Below are positions 37,901 through 47,199 of a stretch of 64,000 nucleotides of DNA, one piece after another. Source of the stretch: Sipunculus nudus (Eukaryota; Annelida; Sipuncula; Golfingiida; Sipunculidae); assembly GCA_026874595.1 (NCBI GenBank), contig CM049317.1, positions 64,066,118 to 64,130,117 of the forward strand, read 5' to 3'. The position numbers were made by a program, and so were the translations under genes. Under the pieces are notes generated by a model. That model was not told the origin of the DNA. It did not search any database and worked only from the letters and a program-made list of their open reading frames with translations. The stretch's first letter is position 1. Each line of letters opens with the position of its first letter.

Positions 37901-40900
37901 AACTATTCGACAATATTTGGTTGTCATTTGTAGACATACACTGGTGGACAAGACGCCAAGACTCGTTTACACTCATTGTATCATAGAAATCCTTCCCAAG
38001 TGCGTCCTTGCAAGATACAAAGCACGGACTGATGACCTTAGTGCCAATCACCAAAGGCATTTGTTTATTATACATGGTGTCTTGTACTACAAGCACAGGA
38101 GTTGGGAAAACATCATCACTACCAGAACCGGGGAGTTGAATTTCAAGATCAATGATACCTTCATAATCAAGACTATAACCCCTAGGAACGTGAATGTGTA
38201 GGTGTTCTTGAAGAGTATGAATGGGTATTTCAGGAAGGTATTGTTTGCAAAACCATATGGCTATTGTTGTGATCTGTGAACCAGTATCTAATAAGCCTTT
38301 TGTCCTGACCTCATTGACAATGATTTCGATTTCATTGGGATTACCAATAAGGGGTATCTGTTCTGCGGTCTTGACTTCGTTGGAGCTTTATCTGCACTAA
38401 AACCTGTACTACCCCTTAAACCAGTGCAGGCTTCTTTCAGTTTAAAGGATTTCCTTTAACGTCCATCTTAGCATGGCATTAACTACGTAGGTGATTTCTA
38501 CGACTACAATTTTTCACATAATTTCTGAGTTTGACCAGTGCCAGGGGACCCTGGATCATTCTGATTCTTTCTCGGATTTTTTTTTTATCCTTACTCTCTA
38601 ATGCAGACAGTCGCTTAGTTATCGACTGAAGTGCTTTGTTAATCACCTGCAATGCATCATTAGATCCAGCAGGACTCTGCTGCAAATGAACCGGTCTCTG
38701 AAGGAATTTTCCTTTAGAAACAGACGGGACAGATGACACAACCGTGTCCTCAGATTCAACTGATCTAGCAGCGACAAATAACTGATCAAAAGACTCACCC
38801 TGATCAAATCTACGTCGTATGGCTTCTTTTACCTCAATGTCTGTGAGCCCGTAAAAGAACTTCGTTCTTAAGAGTTCCCCCTCATTAGGTTGACAAAACC
38901 ATGAGACAATCCTCTCTCCAGCTCTCTGTTTAGAGGAATGGAAGAGCTCGATTGACTGGCTATGTGTATAGACACTGCTAAAGATGGAGTAAAATTTAAG
39001 CAACAATGTGGCTAAAGTAATGGATTCATCAAGGAACATCATAACATCAGCAGCTGTTCCTCTAACTGACTGCCGAACCATATGAAGTATGGTAGTTTCG
39101 GGGTACTTACCATCTTTCATCAAGCACTTGACTTGATATCTCCATTGCTTATACGCGATATCTCCCTTCCCATCCCAAGAAAAGAGGGCAACTTTACAGG
39201 GGACATTGGGACCCCTGCATAATCTACCTGGTTTAATCTGGCCCGATGGAATTTGCTCGAGAGGTGGGTAATGTCTGTGTGTTTGTTCTGGTGGCCTATA
39301 TGCTTTGTCAAGGTATCCCGGATCATGCTCATGGCCTTTATGGACATCAGGAGGGTATCTTATAGGCGTTGAATGGATAGGAGAGTTAAGTTCCTGTTTC
39401 GGCCTAGCGCCCTGTACTCTCGTAAACACCTCGCTACGAGTATCCGGATCAAGACTATTTAAATTTCCACAACCTGCTCTACTAAAGACATTCTGAGTTG
39501 TGATACATCGGACTGTTTGTTTTCAGACATCTTGACACAAAGGTATGAAAATAAAGAAAAGAATCCCAGCTGGAGATGTATAGTGGCTGCTCAAAATAAA
39601 TTCATTTAACCAAATGAGTTCATTTGACCAGAAGTAAATATGGTGATATGGACAAAATGTAATGTTCATATCACATTTGGTCGGGTTTAAACATGCTTAT
39701 ACTTCTGGCAGATTATGCTTCAACATTTGACTGGATTACCATAGGAATACGGTACCCACGCAAGTCTCACTGCGAGTGAATAATCATAAGGTCAGCATAA
39801 GGTAAGCAATAAATTAGCCGACTCGCAATGGAACCGTTGTTTATTATCATATGTCTGAAGCATTAACCTCTTAATTTAAGCATTGAAGAAAATTTACAAC
39901 TTAAATTATCGTTCAAACTACATCGAAGGATCTCAGATTCAATAAACACTGCGAACAAAGAGGGAACCGCATTGACCTATTTCAATTAGCATTAGTCTTC
40001 TGTCTACACTTATGTGGTGCCAAAAGCAAGCAGTTGATTTCAGTTGATTACAATCATCATGCACTAATCAAATATGCTATTAATAGTATGTTTAACATGT
40101 AATGTTTAACAGGGAAGTCTATGCAAATATTTACAAATATTTACAAATCACATGCGTGAATACAAAGCAGCATGCAAACAAAGCATACAAATAAAAGAAG
40201 TTCACAATACAACTACTATCCATGCCAGTAACAGTTCCGTTGTGAAGAGTCACTCTCACAGCTCCACCTCAGGTTTTCACGGTTGATCAGGCCGTGCCTA
40301 TGTCCAGCATGAAGGTTCAGAGCCGGTTCCCACACAAGGTTATGTAGCTGGCGCTCTCAGTCACAGACAATGAAGAAACTCCAATACAGCACAAGGCGGA
40401 GACACAACACCGACAACACAGTAAACAGAAAACATGTAACAGTTGAAACAATCCTGTCTGGATTATTGTTTACGTGGCCACTTATGTTTACTAGCAGGTC
40501 ATCCTAGTCAATCAAGCAATGTCTGCTTTAATTAATTAAAAGCTGCATTCCATGGATAATTGCAATAAGAAAGTCATATAAGGCGATTTGTTGTATTTAT
40601 AGTCAGAAAGGCGTGGTAATAGAGCACAGCGGAAAGTAGAAAAGTTTTGAATGCTCTTAGAAGTTCATGCAGAAACACCAATGGTACATGCGTATGCGTG
40701 TGTTGAATCCACCCGTCCACTCCGGGCACGTGCATGAAGTGTTCTGCCATATATATCTTAAACACTAATATATTTTACGTAATACAGTAAGAGCCAATAG
40801 TATTCTTACGGTACACAATTATAGGATAGCACGTGGATGCCTAGGGCAAACTATATAATGTAGTCATTCCAGAAATATTATCACATTAGACATCATACAT

Positions 40901-42346
40901 GTACGGAAAAACACTGGAATGTTTAGGATAAACCCTATAATGTCATATTAAGGAATACTGCTTAGTCAGACCGATATTTCAATACATATTTATATATAAT
41001 TAAACGTACCTGCAAAGACAAAGGACTGCCGGTAATACACAGTGCACACGTCCACTCCGGGCACATGCATGAGGTGTTCTGCGCAAGGCCACGCTCAAAA
41101 TCCCTGGTGTCGCCAGGCAGGACAAATGCAGAGACCGTGACTTGCGCAAACAATTAGCAACCGGACAGTGTGAAAAACACAGGGGACAACTCAGAAAATT
41201 TGAGGGGATCACAATATACCAATTGAAGAAGCAAAATATTCCACCTATGGTTGTGATATCATTTGATGGCGTAACATTTTCATAAATGTATTCTTCCGTC
41301 TGTTATTGTCTTTTAATGGTCTGAATCAAAATATAAAATTTTCTTGAAAAATACATAGGATGCTGTATAATACCTCATCGGACGTGTCTAAAAATTGACG
41401 TCATGAGCAGGTTGTTGTCTTTTCTTTCTGGTACACTATATCGATTTATGTATACATGTGATGAAACATTTTTATTTATATTTTATTTTCCTGCTCATAT
41501 ATGTATCGATTCATAATAGATATAATCTTTCTCTCATTTTCCTGCTCATATTTCTTTTTTCTAGGTGTAACTGTCAGCTACGAGTGGTATTTGATTACGA
41601 TTTTAATGGTGTATACAACGCATCGGACGTAGTCCGAGATTTGGGCACGTACACCCTCAACGTGACGTCAACGGAATGTGACATCTACAATGCTGTGACG
41701 TGTGAGGAAACCTGCATTGATAAGGCCAGCATCTTCTTCACGGAATATGACTACAATGATGTACACCCTGATGTAGGTAACAAAGTATGCATAAACCGTA
41801 GGTTATAATAAACAGACCGGGCGCTTTTAAAATTGATTTATAAAATGACAAAACCTGATGGCGAACCAAAATATCAATGGCGCATTAATTTAGTTATACG
41901 GCTGACTGCTACACTGCTATAAACATAAACAACTGGCAAGGATGGTTGTTAGTTTTATTTTGCACCAACATTAGCTTGCTTTTATAAATTGTCGCCAGAT
42001 GGCAGCAATACTGCCCTAAGTCATAATTTGGCAATTGCATATGATTGCGTTTTTTTTACTCAAAACATTTTGGCGCTATGTAACGAAAGATCCACCTGAC
42101 ACATGTATGTTATTTTTGTATTTCCAGTACGGGCGTTCTGTGGGTGATGAGTTTTGTTCCATAATCAACAGAGACCTCCCCGCTAGCCCGGCAGGGGCCT
42201 ACACTGTGCTGTCAAACTGTGGTGACCTTGACTCAGAGCCTGTGTTCGCTTACCTGTTTGATGAAGAACCGCTTTGTTGTACGGCGGATGGAAGTGGCGG
42301 ATATGTTTACGATCAGGTGTGCTTCTGGCCAGGAGCAAGAGAATAA
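28953..42346 (+). CDS. secreted ten-cysteine protein, copy 3, with retroelement array in intron 1
   Basis: The exons are 28953-29011, 41565-41772 and 42128-42346 (59, 208 and 219 bp), giving 161 residues. Exon 1 encodes a signal peptide (MLLCIFLLVFPVVNSS) and ends TC|gtgagt in phase 2. Exon 2 starts after ttttttctag and supplies the remaining base of a serine codon, then C21-x-C23. Mature cysteines are 21, 23, 58, 66, 70, 99, 120, 139, 140 and 154, with the C-x7-C-x3-C spacing of copies 1 and 2 conserved. Sequons NAS and NVT are present. Intron 1 is 12553 bp, of which 12150 bp is the LTR array at 29127-41276, leaving about 400 bp, close to introns 1 of copies 1 and 2. The frame is intact, but whether so large an insertion still permits correct splicing is unknown. 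An alternative is that exons 2-3 use another first exon. Confidence 0.72.
29127..29868 (-). repeat. LTR 1 (full length, downstream LTR of the left unit)
   Basis: 742 bp, from TGTTACG to CGTAACA. On the minus strand it has a TATA string (29232-29245) and AATAAA (29220-29225), followed by about 90 bp of U5-like sequence. A 75-bp segment starting ACCTGCAAAGACAAAGGACT occurs twice within it (about 29262-29338 and 29600-29673). It is the only one of the three LTRs with the TATA, polyadenylation and U5 portion. Confidence 0.75.
29869..29880 (-). other. polypurine tract, left unit
   Basis: GACAGGGGAGAG on the minus strand, immediately upstream of TGTTACG of LTR 1. Purine runs at this position prime plus-strand DNA synthesis in LTR elements. 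The same tract is at 35573-35584. Confidence 0.7.
29881..30569 (-). other. 3' internal region of left unit, no intact frame
   Basis: Lies between the integrase tail and the polypurine tract. Ser/Thr/Glu-rich frames broken by stops are visible on the minus strand. They would fit the decayed end of a long pol C-terminus. No env-like domain is recognisable. Confidence 0.4.
30570..30851 (-). pseudogene. integrase C-terminal segment, left unit
   Basis: The frame contains KLADRWE...VYIVV, IPVYEVK and LHRNLLLP. These are conserved strings at the end of integrase in many animal Ty3/Gypsy elements. It overlaps the end of the upstream integrase frame in a different frame, so a frameshift near 30800 separates it from the catalytic core. 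Stop at the left end of the frame. Confidence 0.65.
30781..31626 (-). pseudogene. Ty3/Gypsy integrase core, left unit (frame-broken)
   Basis: 281 codons. A zinc-binding tail (CPRC at residues 33-36) is followed by the catalytic triad D64 (VDF), D123 (SDQG) and E159 (NGQCERFN), which gives the DD35E spacing of retroviral-type integrases. The expected HHCC motif is incomplete because the frame opens after its first histidine; stops and a shift at about 31627-31640 cut it from the preceding linker. The C-terminal part continues in another frame (30570-30851). Catalytic residues look intact but the polyprotein is broken. Confidence 0.85.
31631..31891 (-). pseudogene. pre-reverse-transcriptase segment fused to pre-integrase linker, left unit
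   Basis: The first half (DLSSEEKLQINQLLLKW and the SDTDI motif) is what precedes reverse transcriptase in Ty3/Gypsy polyproteins. The second half (LVLKDDVLYRK, QLVLPSK) is the linker before the integrase zinc finger. They meet directly near codon 45, so the polymerase and RNase H domains between them are deleted, on the order of 1.5 kb by family norms. The frame ends in a stop before the integrase. Confidence 0.75.
31895..32140 (-). pseudogene. post-protease segment, left unit
   Basis: In the same frame as the protease, past the stop near 32182, with a Ser-rich and basic stretch typical of the protease-polymerase linker. It ends where a frameshift near 31950 separates it from the pre-polymerase segment. 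Confidence 0.5.
32182..32660 (-). pseudogene. retroelement aspartic protease region, left unit
   Basis: Minus-strand frame with the active-site motif LLDTGSQ near 32570-32590, followed by about 130 residues including a PLVIGT motif. It lacks a start codon of its own and meets an in-frame stop at 32182. The next frame (31895-32140) continues the same region after that stop. The protease aspartate is retained, but the reading frame is interrupted. Confidence 0.7.
32775..33725 (-). pseudogene. gag-like frame, left unit
   Basis: 316 codons. It has a Pro-rich start and a capsid-like helical middle (residues about 80-230, with W-rich strings such as SWDGKG and KQWRYQV). A heptad-like segment near residues 260-290 (INKALQSITKRLSALESK) is a likely coiled coil. 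The frame shifts near its end, so an expected zinc knuckle is not in frame. Gag builds the cytoplasmic particle. Assignment rests on position and general capsid character. Confidence 0.65.
33726..35009 (-). other. 5' leader of left unit
   Basis: Between LTR 2 and gag. No long frame on the minus strand. The expected primer-binding site next to the LTR cannot be identified with confidence because the LTR edge on this side appears deleted. Confidence 0.5.
35010..35572 (-). repeat. LTR 2 (shared middle LTR, truncated)
   Basis: Matches LTR 1 from 29304 to 29868 and LTR 3 from 40714 to 41276. It lacks the TATA, AATAAA and U5 portion of LTR 1; on that side the sequence passes directly into leader DNA. 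Bases left of about 35455 follow LTR 3 where LTR 1 differs, and bases right of it are identical to LTR 1. It serves as downstream LTR of the right unit and upstream LTR of the left unit. Confidence 0.75.
35573..35584 (-). other. polypurine tract, right unit
   Basis: Same tract as at 29869-29880, directly upstream of LTR 2 on the minus strand. Confidence 0.7.
35585..36297 (-). other. 3' internal region of right unit, no intact frame
   Basis: Near-identical to 29881-30593, with the same broken frames. Confidence 0.4.
36298..36555 (-). pseudogene. integrase C-terminal segment, right unit
   Basis: Copy of 30570-30851 with one H-to-P change before ENRSGP. It ends earlier because a base change creates a stop (GGTTATTG for GGTAATTG on the plus strand). 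Confidence 0.65.
36485..37330 (-). pseudogene. Ty3/Gypsy integrase core, right unit (frame-broken)
   Basis: Translation identical over 281 codons to the left-unit frame, with D64, D123 and E159 in place. It has the same frame breaks at both ends, showing that they predate the tandem duplication. Confidence 0.85.
37335..37595 (-). pseudogene. pre-polymerase segment fused to pre-integrase linker, right unit
   Basis: Same fusion and same missing polymerase and RNase H as in the left unit; two residues differ (K8 to N, S17 to P). Confidence 0.75.
37599..37844 (-). pseudogene. post-protease segment, right unit
   Basis: Copy of 31895-32140 with one residue change (S to F). Confidence 0.5.
37886..38364 (-). 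pseudogene. retroelement aspartic protease region, right unit
   Basis: LLDTGSQ motif near 38274-38294 and the same in-frame stop as in the left unit. Confidence 0.7.
38479..39429 (-). pseudogene. gag-like frame, right unit
   Basis: 316 codons, one residue different from the left-unit gag (L to P near residue 56). Confidence 0.65.
39430..40713 (-). other. 5' leader of right unit
   Basis: Near-identical to 33726-35009. No gene. Confidence 0.5.
40714..41276 (-). repeat. LTR 3 (upstream LTR, truncated and most diverged)
   Basis: Ends in GGCGTAACA at 41276 against intron DNA. It shares the truncated left edge of LTR 2 and has private changes along its length, densest right of about 41180. It lacks the TATA, AATAAA and U5 part, so the array has no complete promoter LTR at its 5' end. 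Confidence 0.75.
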
Positions 42347-42347
42347 A
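42342..42347 (+). terminator. AATAAA overlapping the stop codon of copy 3
   Basis: The coding sequence ends GAA TAA and the next base is A, so AATAAA spans the stop. If used, the 3' untranslated region would be only some 15-30 bases. No other close signal was noticed. Confidence 0.4.
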
Positions 42348-42547
42348 TGTACTGGGTCCAGTCATTGGCATTTTGTAATGTATCTCCATCTTTTATAGTC
42401 CGTCCTAGAATCTTGTCCACCTGTTATTTTTCGCGATTTTCTCCAGGTAAGACAAACTTGCTAAACAAAATTTACTTCATTGCCGGAAGATAAACAATGC
42501 GTAATGTTGATACCATATGATGAATTTGGTACCTTATGATATAAATA

Positions 42548-43797
42548 CTGTGGTTGCCTTTATATCGGCGGGGCTGAATTTTCGCGGTTTTTTTTTTTTA
42601 TTTTTAAAAGTTTCACGGGGTTCCTTTTTCGCGCTCTATCATAGGTCTAATAGTATATTTCATTATCAAAAATAATTTCATTAACCGGTGATTTCACTAT
42701 TATCTAGGTCTACTTTTTCTCTGTCCGGATATCTCATGTTCGAACATTCACTGACGGCTGAGCCGACGCCTGCGGGAAGCATTGGCCAGGCTGGCTGTAA
42801 TTAGTTCGTGGCCGAGGTTCATAAAAAACAACTTAAATGTTATTAAGGTGTGTCGAGAAACCAAACTATTACTACAAACCGTATATTAAGTTTGTTTAGG
42901 AAAACTGTCTTCATAAGGGTATCTTACTCCTGTTAATTAAAAGTCGAGTCGTAATCACCTGCTCAACCAACAAGGGACGCCTGTAGGTAGCCCCTTGTCT
43001 CAGTATCAAAGGCAGGGAGTGCCCAGAAAAAATTGATTGCCGTTTATGTTCTAATTACTTCCATTAAGGTGGAAGAAGGAAATGTATTCAGTTTCTCACA
43101 TTTAAATCTGAAGCAAAACATAATATTCCACTGTTTTACGGCACTTTGGCCCCAAAATGAACTGTGACCTTTCAAATATATTCAAAATTCACGCCATCAC
43201 TAGCCAATCATACATCGTTTGGCGCGTCATGATTTCACAGAATTAGTCCTTTATAAAGTTACAAGGTGGCGTAACCCTAGCGGCTACGTTCACTACTTTA
43301 GTGGCAAATTTTATTCATAAACATGATTAAATACGCACAATGTGAAAGAGTACCTTCTACTCAATATTCATTTTAAGCGGCACTGGTTGTCATCTAAGTT
43401 GGCACACATACACGTAATTTTTAAATATTACTGCCTAGCTGGCATTGACACTTTCCAGTCATGTGCCGGGGGACAGGAAAAACTGCCGGGCGCGTCCGCC
43501 GGCGTTAGCACGCACCTGCAAAGGGTCCCGGTTTTTGCATCTAAGCCAACCGATATTATTTCAAATGGGCCCTGTCATTCTCCCTGAATCATTTAACGTA
43601 TATGCACCAGGCTCGATGGACATCACTACGTAGCTGTAGATAAATCTCAACTGTCGCAAACTATCGGCAGCTTCTAAAATTAATGATCATGGTCAGGGAT
43701 ATATGCATTCAAAACTGCATGGTTTCAATTTCGCAGTCAGGAAGCGACCTCGAATATCGCGAATTTGAAACCACCGCAAATAAGAAGACAACTACAG
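42548..43797. mobile_element. non-autonomous TA-flanked DNA element
   Basis: The left end CTGTGGTTGCCTTTATATCG and right end (reverse-complemented) CTGTAGTTGTCTTCTTATTT match imperfectly and continue into a shared GCGG..TTCAAATTCGCG-type string. TA flanks both ends (42546-42547, 43798-43799). This fits a decayed Tc1/mariner-type MITE. There is no transposase frame in the 1250 bp. Confidence 0.5.
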
Positions 43798-44384
43798 TAT
43801 ATTCACTTTACGGTCTGGTTGATATGTCTCGTGTATATATCCGTGGATCATGAGATGTGACCATTGCTTTTCTTTCACGGATCTGGTTATGACGTAATGT
43901 GTGACGTAACAGTGAGGAATGCGTACTTGGAGAACACTGGCCTCACTCTAAACAGGGCTTTGCAGTCTTTGATCATTGGCTTCGTTGTTATGTGTGTCTC
44001 TTTTGTGGGAAATGTCTATTATGACATCATCACTGTTCCCTGCTATGTCCATTCCATTGGTTGGTGGTAAGATGTCGTTACAGAATAGACCAGTTTCTCA
44101 CAAAATTGCTTTGTTGCAGGAAAATGACATAAGGTAGGCAAATATTTCTAATATGGTATATTATGCATTTTCCTCTTTCGGTCCTAGGGGGAAAATGTTT
44201 GCCATCCTTTGACTTGCCAAAAAAAAAATCGCGAAAACACTGGTGGTCAGGGATGGTGGAACGACATATAGATAATATGTGTGACAACTGGACCAGATAA
44301 CAATTCCTGCTCATCACCAGTGATGCAATCGAGAACGGTCAATCCGAGAACATGGGAATCAAGGCCAACTGATCCGAAACCTAG

Positions 44385-44800
44385 AGATCAAATTTTACCC
44401 CAGCCTTCCGCCAGATGTCGCTTCTACTCAAAACTAACCTCTTCCTGTAAAGCAATGTGAGACAACCGGGACTACTTGCCTCAACTGTCATTTTTTAAAT
44501 CAAAATTTGTTAAATTTCCACGATACACGAACCTTTTTCTATTACACATGCGTATATGTTCACTTACAAAATATCACTTGTTCCTGAAGTCCATACCACA
44601 AAAACACCCAAGTTTATGTAATTTTTTTAAAACAATTCTTATCCTACACATTTGAACGGACTGCATTACCCGCCTCACTACCCATTTATTCGCCATCTGT
44701 GAATTAAGAAGCCGCGGTGCATTGTGGGGTTCAGATTGTGACGCCCATAGACCCTATAAAGCAGAGCCGTACTCTTGTGAGTCGGATTTTATCGCTGCCA
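44385..44800. repeat. dispersed repeat, related to 59335-59710
   Basis: Shares in order AATCAAAATTTGTTA, then GAAGCCGCGGTGCATT, GTGACTTGAACAATCCCTAAA-like and GTACTCTTGTGAG with 59335-59710. Class unknown. Confidence 0.5.
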
Positions 44801-44804
44801 CACC

Positions 44805-45111
44805 CACAAGCGCTTGACACTTGTATTCACCAGTGAGCGATATTACAGGAGTCAGGGGCCCATCCCACTGTCACCTATCTAAGCAACCTTCCAACTCAAT
44901 ATTCCTACTTGACCGCTTCAACTCATGCTCTTGCGGTAATAAAAGATTAATTTAGTAGTGATTATAACATAATTTGAGTGGATGCCAGTCAAAGTAAGGT
45001 AACCAAGTTCAATTAGTGGGAAGATTGCTTAGATGGGCGACATTGGGATGGGCCAAGTGACGCTTGTAATATCGCTCACTGGTGAATACACTGTATCAAG
45101 CACCTGTGGCC
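44805..45111. mobile_element. palindromic MITE, ~305 bp
   Basis: The two halves are inverted copies. TGTATTCACCAGTGAGCGAT (44823-44842) faces its inverse at 45073-45092, and similarity continues inward through GGCCCATCCCA and ATCTAAGCAA for about 90 bp. Outer limits are approximate. Confidence 0.6.
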
Positions 45112-45339
45112 ACACCAAACAAACATGTAGAGTAGACACGTGGGCCTTGTTTCCAGGGACAGAGGGACAGGTCCTCTCTATTTTTTTAGGAGTGGGGACA
45201 AGTACCTTGTGTCTCCTCACTTATTAGGGGAAAACCAAAAAAAAATTAAATTGTGAGATGATTCCATCAAACATGTTATAGTTTCGCGATGTTTTCCACA
45301 ATTATCTTTCTGCTATGCGTCTCACATTGGGAAACGTTA

Positions 45340-45538
45340 CAGTGGCGGATCCAGACCGGGGGTCCAGGAGGTCCGGACCCAACCCCCCTTTTTTCAGCTG
45401 AAACAACTTTTTATAGGGTTTCAAACCAAATTTTGCGACCTGGACCTCCTCCTTTCTGGACCAGAGCACCTCTTTTAGGTTTTCTTTAGTCTTCCTGGGT
45501 TGGACCCTCCCCTTTCCAAAATCCTGGATCCGCCGCTG
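45340..45538. mobile_element. short MITE with CAGYGGCGGATCCAG ends
   Basis: The left end is CAGTGGCGGATCCAG and the right end, inverted, is CAGCGGCGGATCCAG. CGTTA flanks both sides (45335-45339 and 45539-45543). CAG...GGCGGATCCAG tips are common among animal hAT-like MITEs. The 199 bp interior is C/G-rich with CCGGACC-type strings and no frame. Confidence 0.7.
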
Positions 45539-45824
45539 CGTTAGGATATTGCCACAATTAAAACATAATATATCACAGCTTGTGTTATTGAACGTTTAAA
45601 TCAAACGTAGATTATAAATAATAAAGTGTTCGAAGTTTACCAAAAGTTATTTTCATTTTACAAAAATGTATATTATATAATATGTGATGGTAGTTAAGAA
45701 ACTTATGATATTCCGGGGTTTATCCCGTTCGTCCTGGGGGGGGGGGGGGCTGAGGGGGTGTCCTTATTTTAGAGGAGGAAGCTTTGGTCGGTGTCCGCAA
45801 ATATGACACGTGTGTGTGTACGGT

Positions 45825-46105
45825 GCAAGGACGTCAAGACGGGGGATATATCCCCCCTATTTTTCATCAAGAGGGGATGGTCAATGTAATCATCTCCCTG
45901 CTATTTAGAGAATAATATTTTATATTGGAAATGAAATATATTACTTATTAGAATTACAGATTTTGCATGTTCCAATTCTGAGTCTAAAATCAAATTTGAT
46001 ATATATAAATCTCGTTTTAGGGGTAACCTATACGCGAAACCTTATTGTTCAAAACCTTATACATAATTTATATACGTAATCTTTATTTAAATGTGTGGCA
46101 CAGAC
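45825..46105. repeat. dispersed repeat, related to 11005-11290
   Basis: See shared strings AAGGACGT and AGAGAATAATATTTTATA..GGAAATGAAATATATTA. Class unknown. Confidence 0.45.
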
Positions 46106-46109
46106 AATA

Positions 46110-47195
46110 AAAGATAGAAACGGATACCATTTTGCACCAAGAACCAAGACCGTGTCCTGTAAGATAGAGACCTACCTGCTCCTATCCATGCTCAGATTTA
46201 ATCAGATATTACAAATAAGACTACAGCCCAGCTATTTCTAAGCTATATATTGGAAACTATTTAAAAATTTCGAGAAAGTCGCGCCTCAAGTGTCTAAGTT
46301 GAGCACTATGAGTCAATTTCTCCCAAAGTCTCAAGATTCCACCACCTCCCGGGGGAAACTGCCGAAAAGGCCCACCTTTCACAGTATCTGATGTCACAAT
46401 TTTTTTTCTGCAGAAAAAAAGATCCACTTAATTGAGGGTGACACCCTTAAGCCCGCCTGTGTCAAATTACATTTGGTCCGTTGGTCCATTTGACCAAATT
46501 TGCCAAGTGCTTTAACGGTCGCTCACACCTACAAATATAAAAAGAACGTTTCTAGATTGGTACCTTCCCTTATTATGATAAACGTAAGTTTTAAAATCGA
46601 CGTGAAAAAGCAAATACCACTCAGGCCATGTGACCCGGACGGTTGCGAAATTCATTATATACTTGAAGAACTCCGCTATGCTGTGTCAGAAAATGTTTAA
46701 ATGGTGTGTCAAATACACTAATATCTCTTATCTCTCAAAGCGTATTTGATTATACCTGAGACATTTTAACTGTTGACCCTGTAACAGATATCTGACACAT
46801 GTTATCACAGTCTAAAGAGAAGGTCCACAAGATAAAAATCTTGTCAAACCTTGTGAATCTCCGACACTACTGTCACCAGTGAACTGTGACTTGGTTATTG
46901 AATTGCATGTTCTGGTAGAGAGTGTAACCAGATGAATGTTTTGATTATATACTGTAAATTTATTAGGAGTATCATGTTTAGGTATTAGCCTGAGAACTTT
47001 GTTTACAGGGAACATGTGTCCCGTTTGATGGTAATTTCAGTGCAGCTTCTTTCCGTTAGAGCCGTCTCAGTTTGGCGATTGTTTGTTGCAGACTTCAAAG
47101 GGTCAGCACCTCTTTACTTTGATTTTCTTAGGTTTTGTCTCTGGAGGCGTGTCCTTGTTAAGATTCATGTAGCAACTGGCAGTCCGCATAATGCG
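46110..47195. other. no gene seen
   Basis: Short open frames only; no exon chain or transposon ends recognised. Confidence 0.4.
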
Positions 47196-47199
47196 AAGT

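Larger units (their letters stand above)
29127..41276 (-). mobile_element. tandem Ty3/Gypsy-type LTR retroelement array (LTR-int-LTR-int-LTR)
   Basis: Two internal regions and three LTR copies repeat with a period of 5704 bp. On the minus strand the order is LTR, gag, protease, integrase, LTR. The outer tips are TGTTACGCC at 29127 and its inverse at 41276. Flanks are runs of T (29122-29126 and 41277-41280), consistent with a 4-5 bp target duplication and a single insertion event. A polypurine tract precedes each downstream LTR. The order protease before integrase, with integrase last, is that of Ty3/Gypsy. Both internal regions carry the same large deletion of reverse transcriptase and RNase H and several frame breaks, so neither can be autonomous. 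It lies antisense to its host gene in intron 1. Confidence 0.88.

Noticed and set aside
41765-41780. alternative splice donor GTAG|gtaac for exon 2 of copy 3
   Set aside because: It would change the phase from 0 to 1 and break agreement with the other three genes; GAT|gtaggt at 41772 keeps it.
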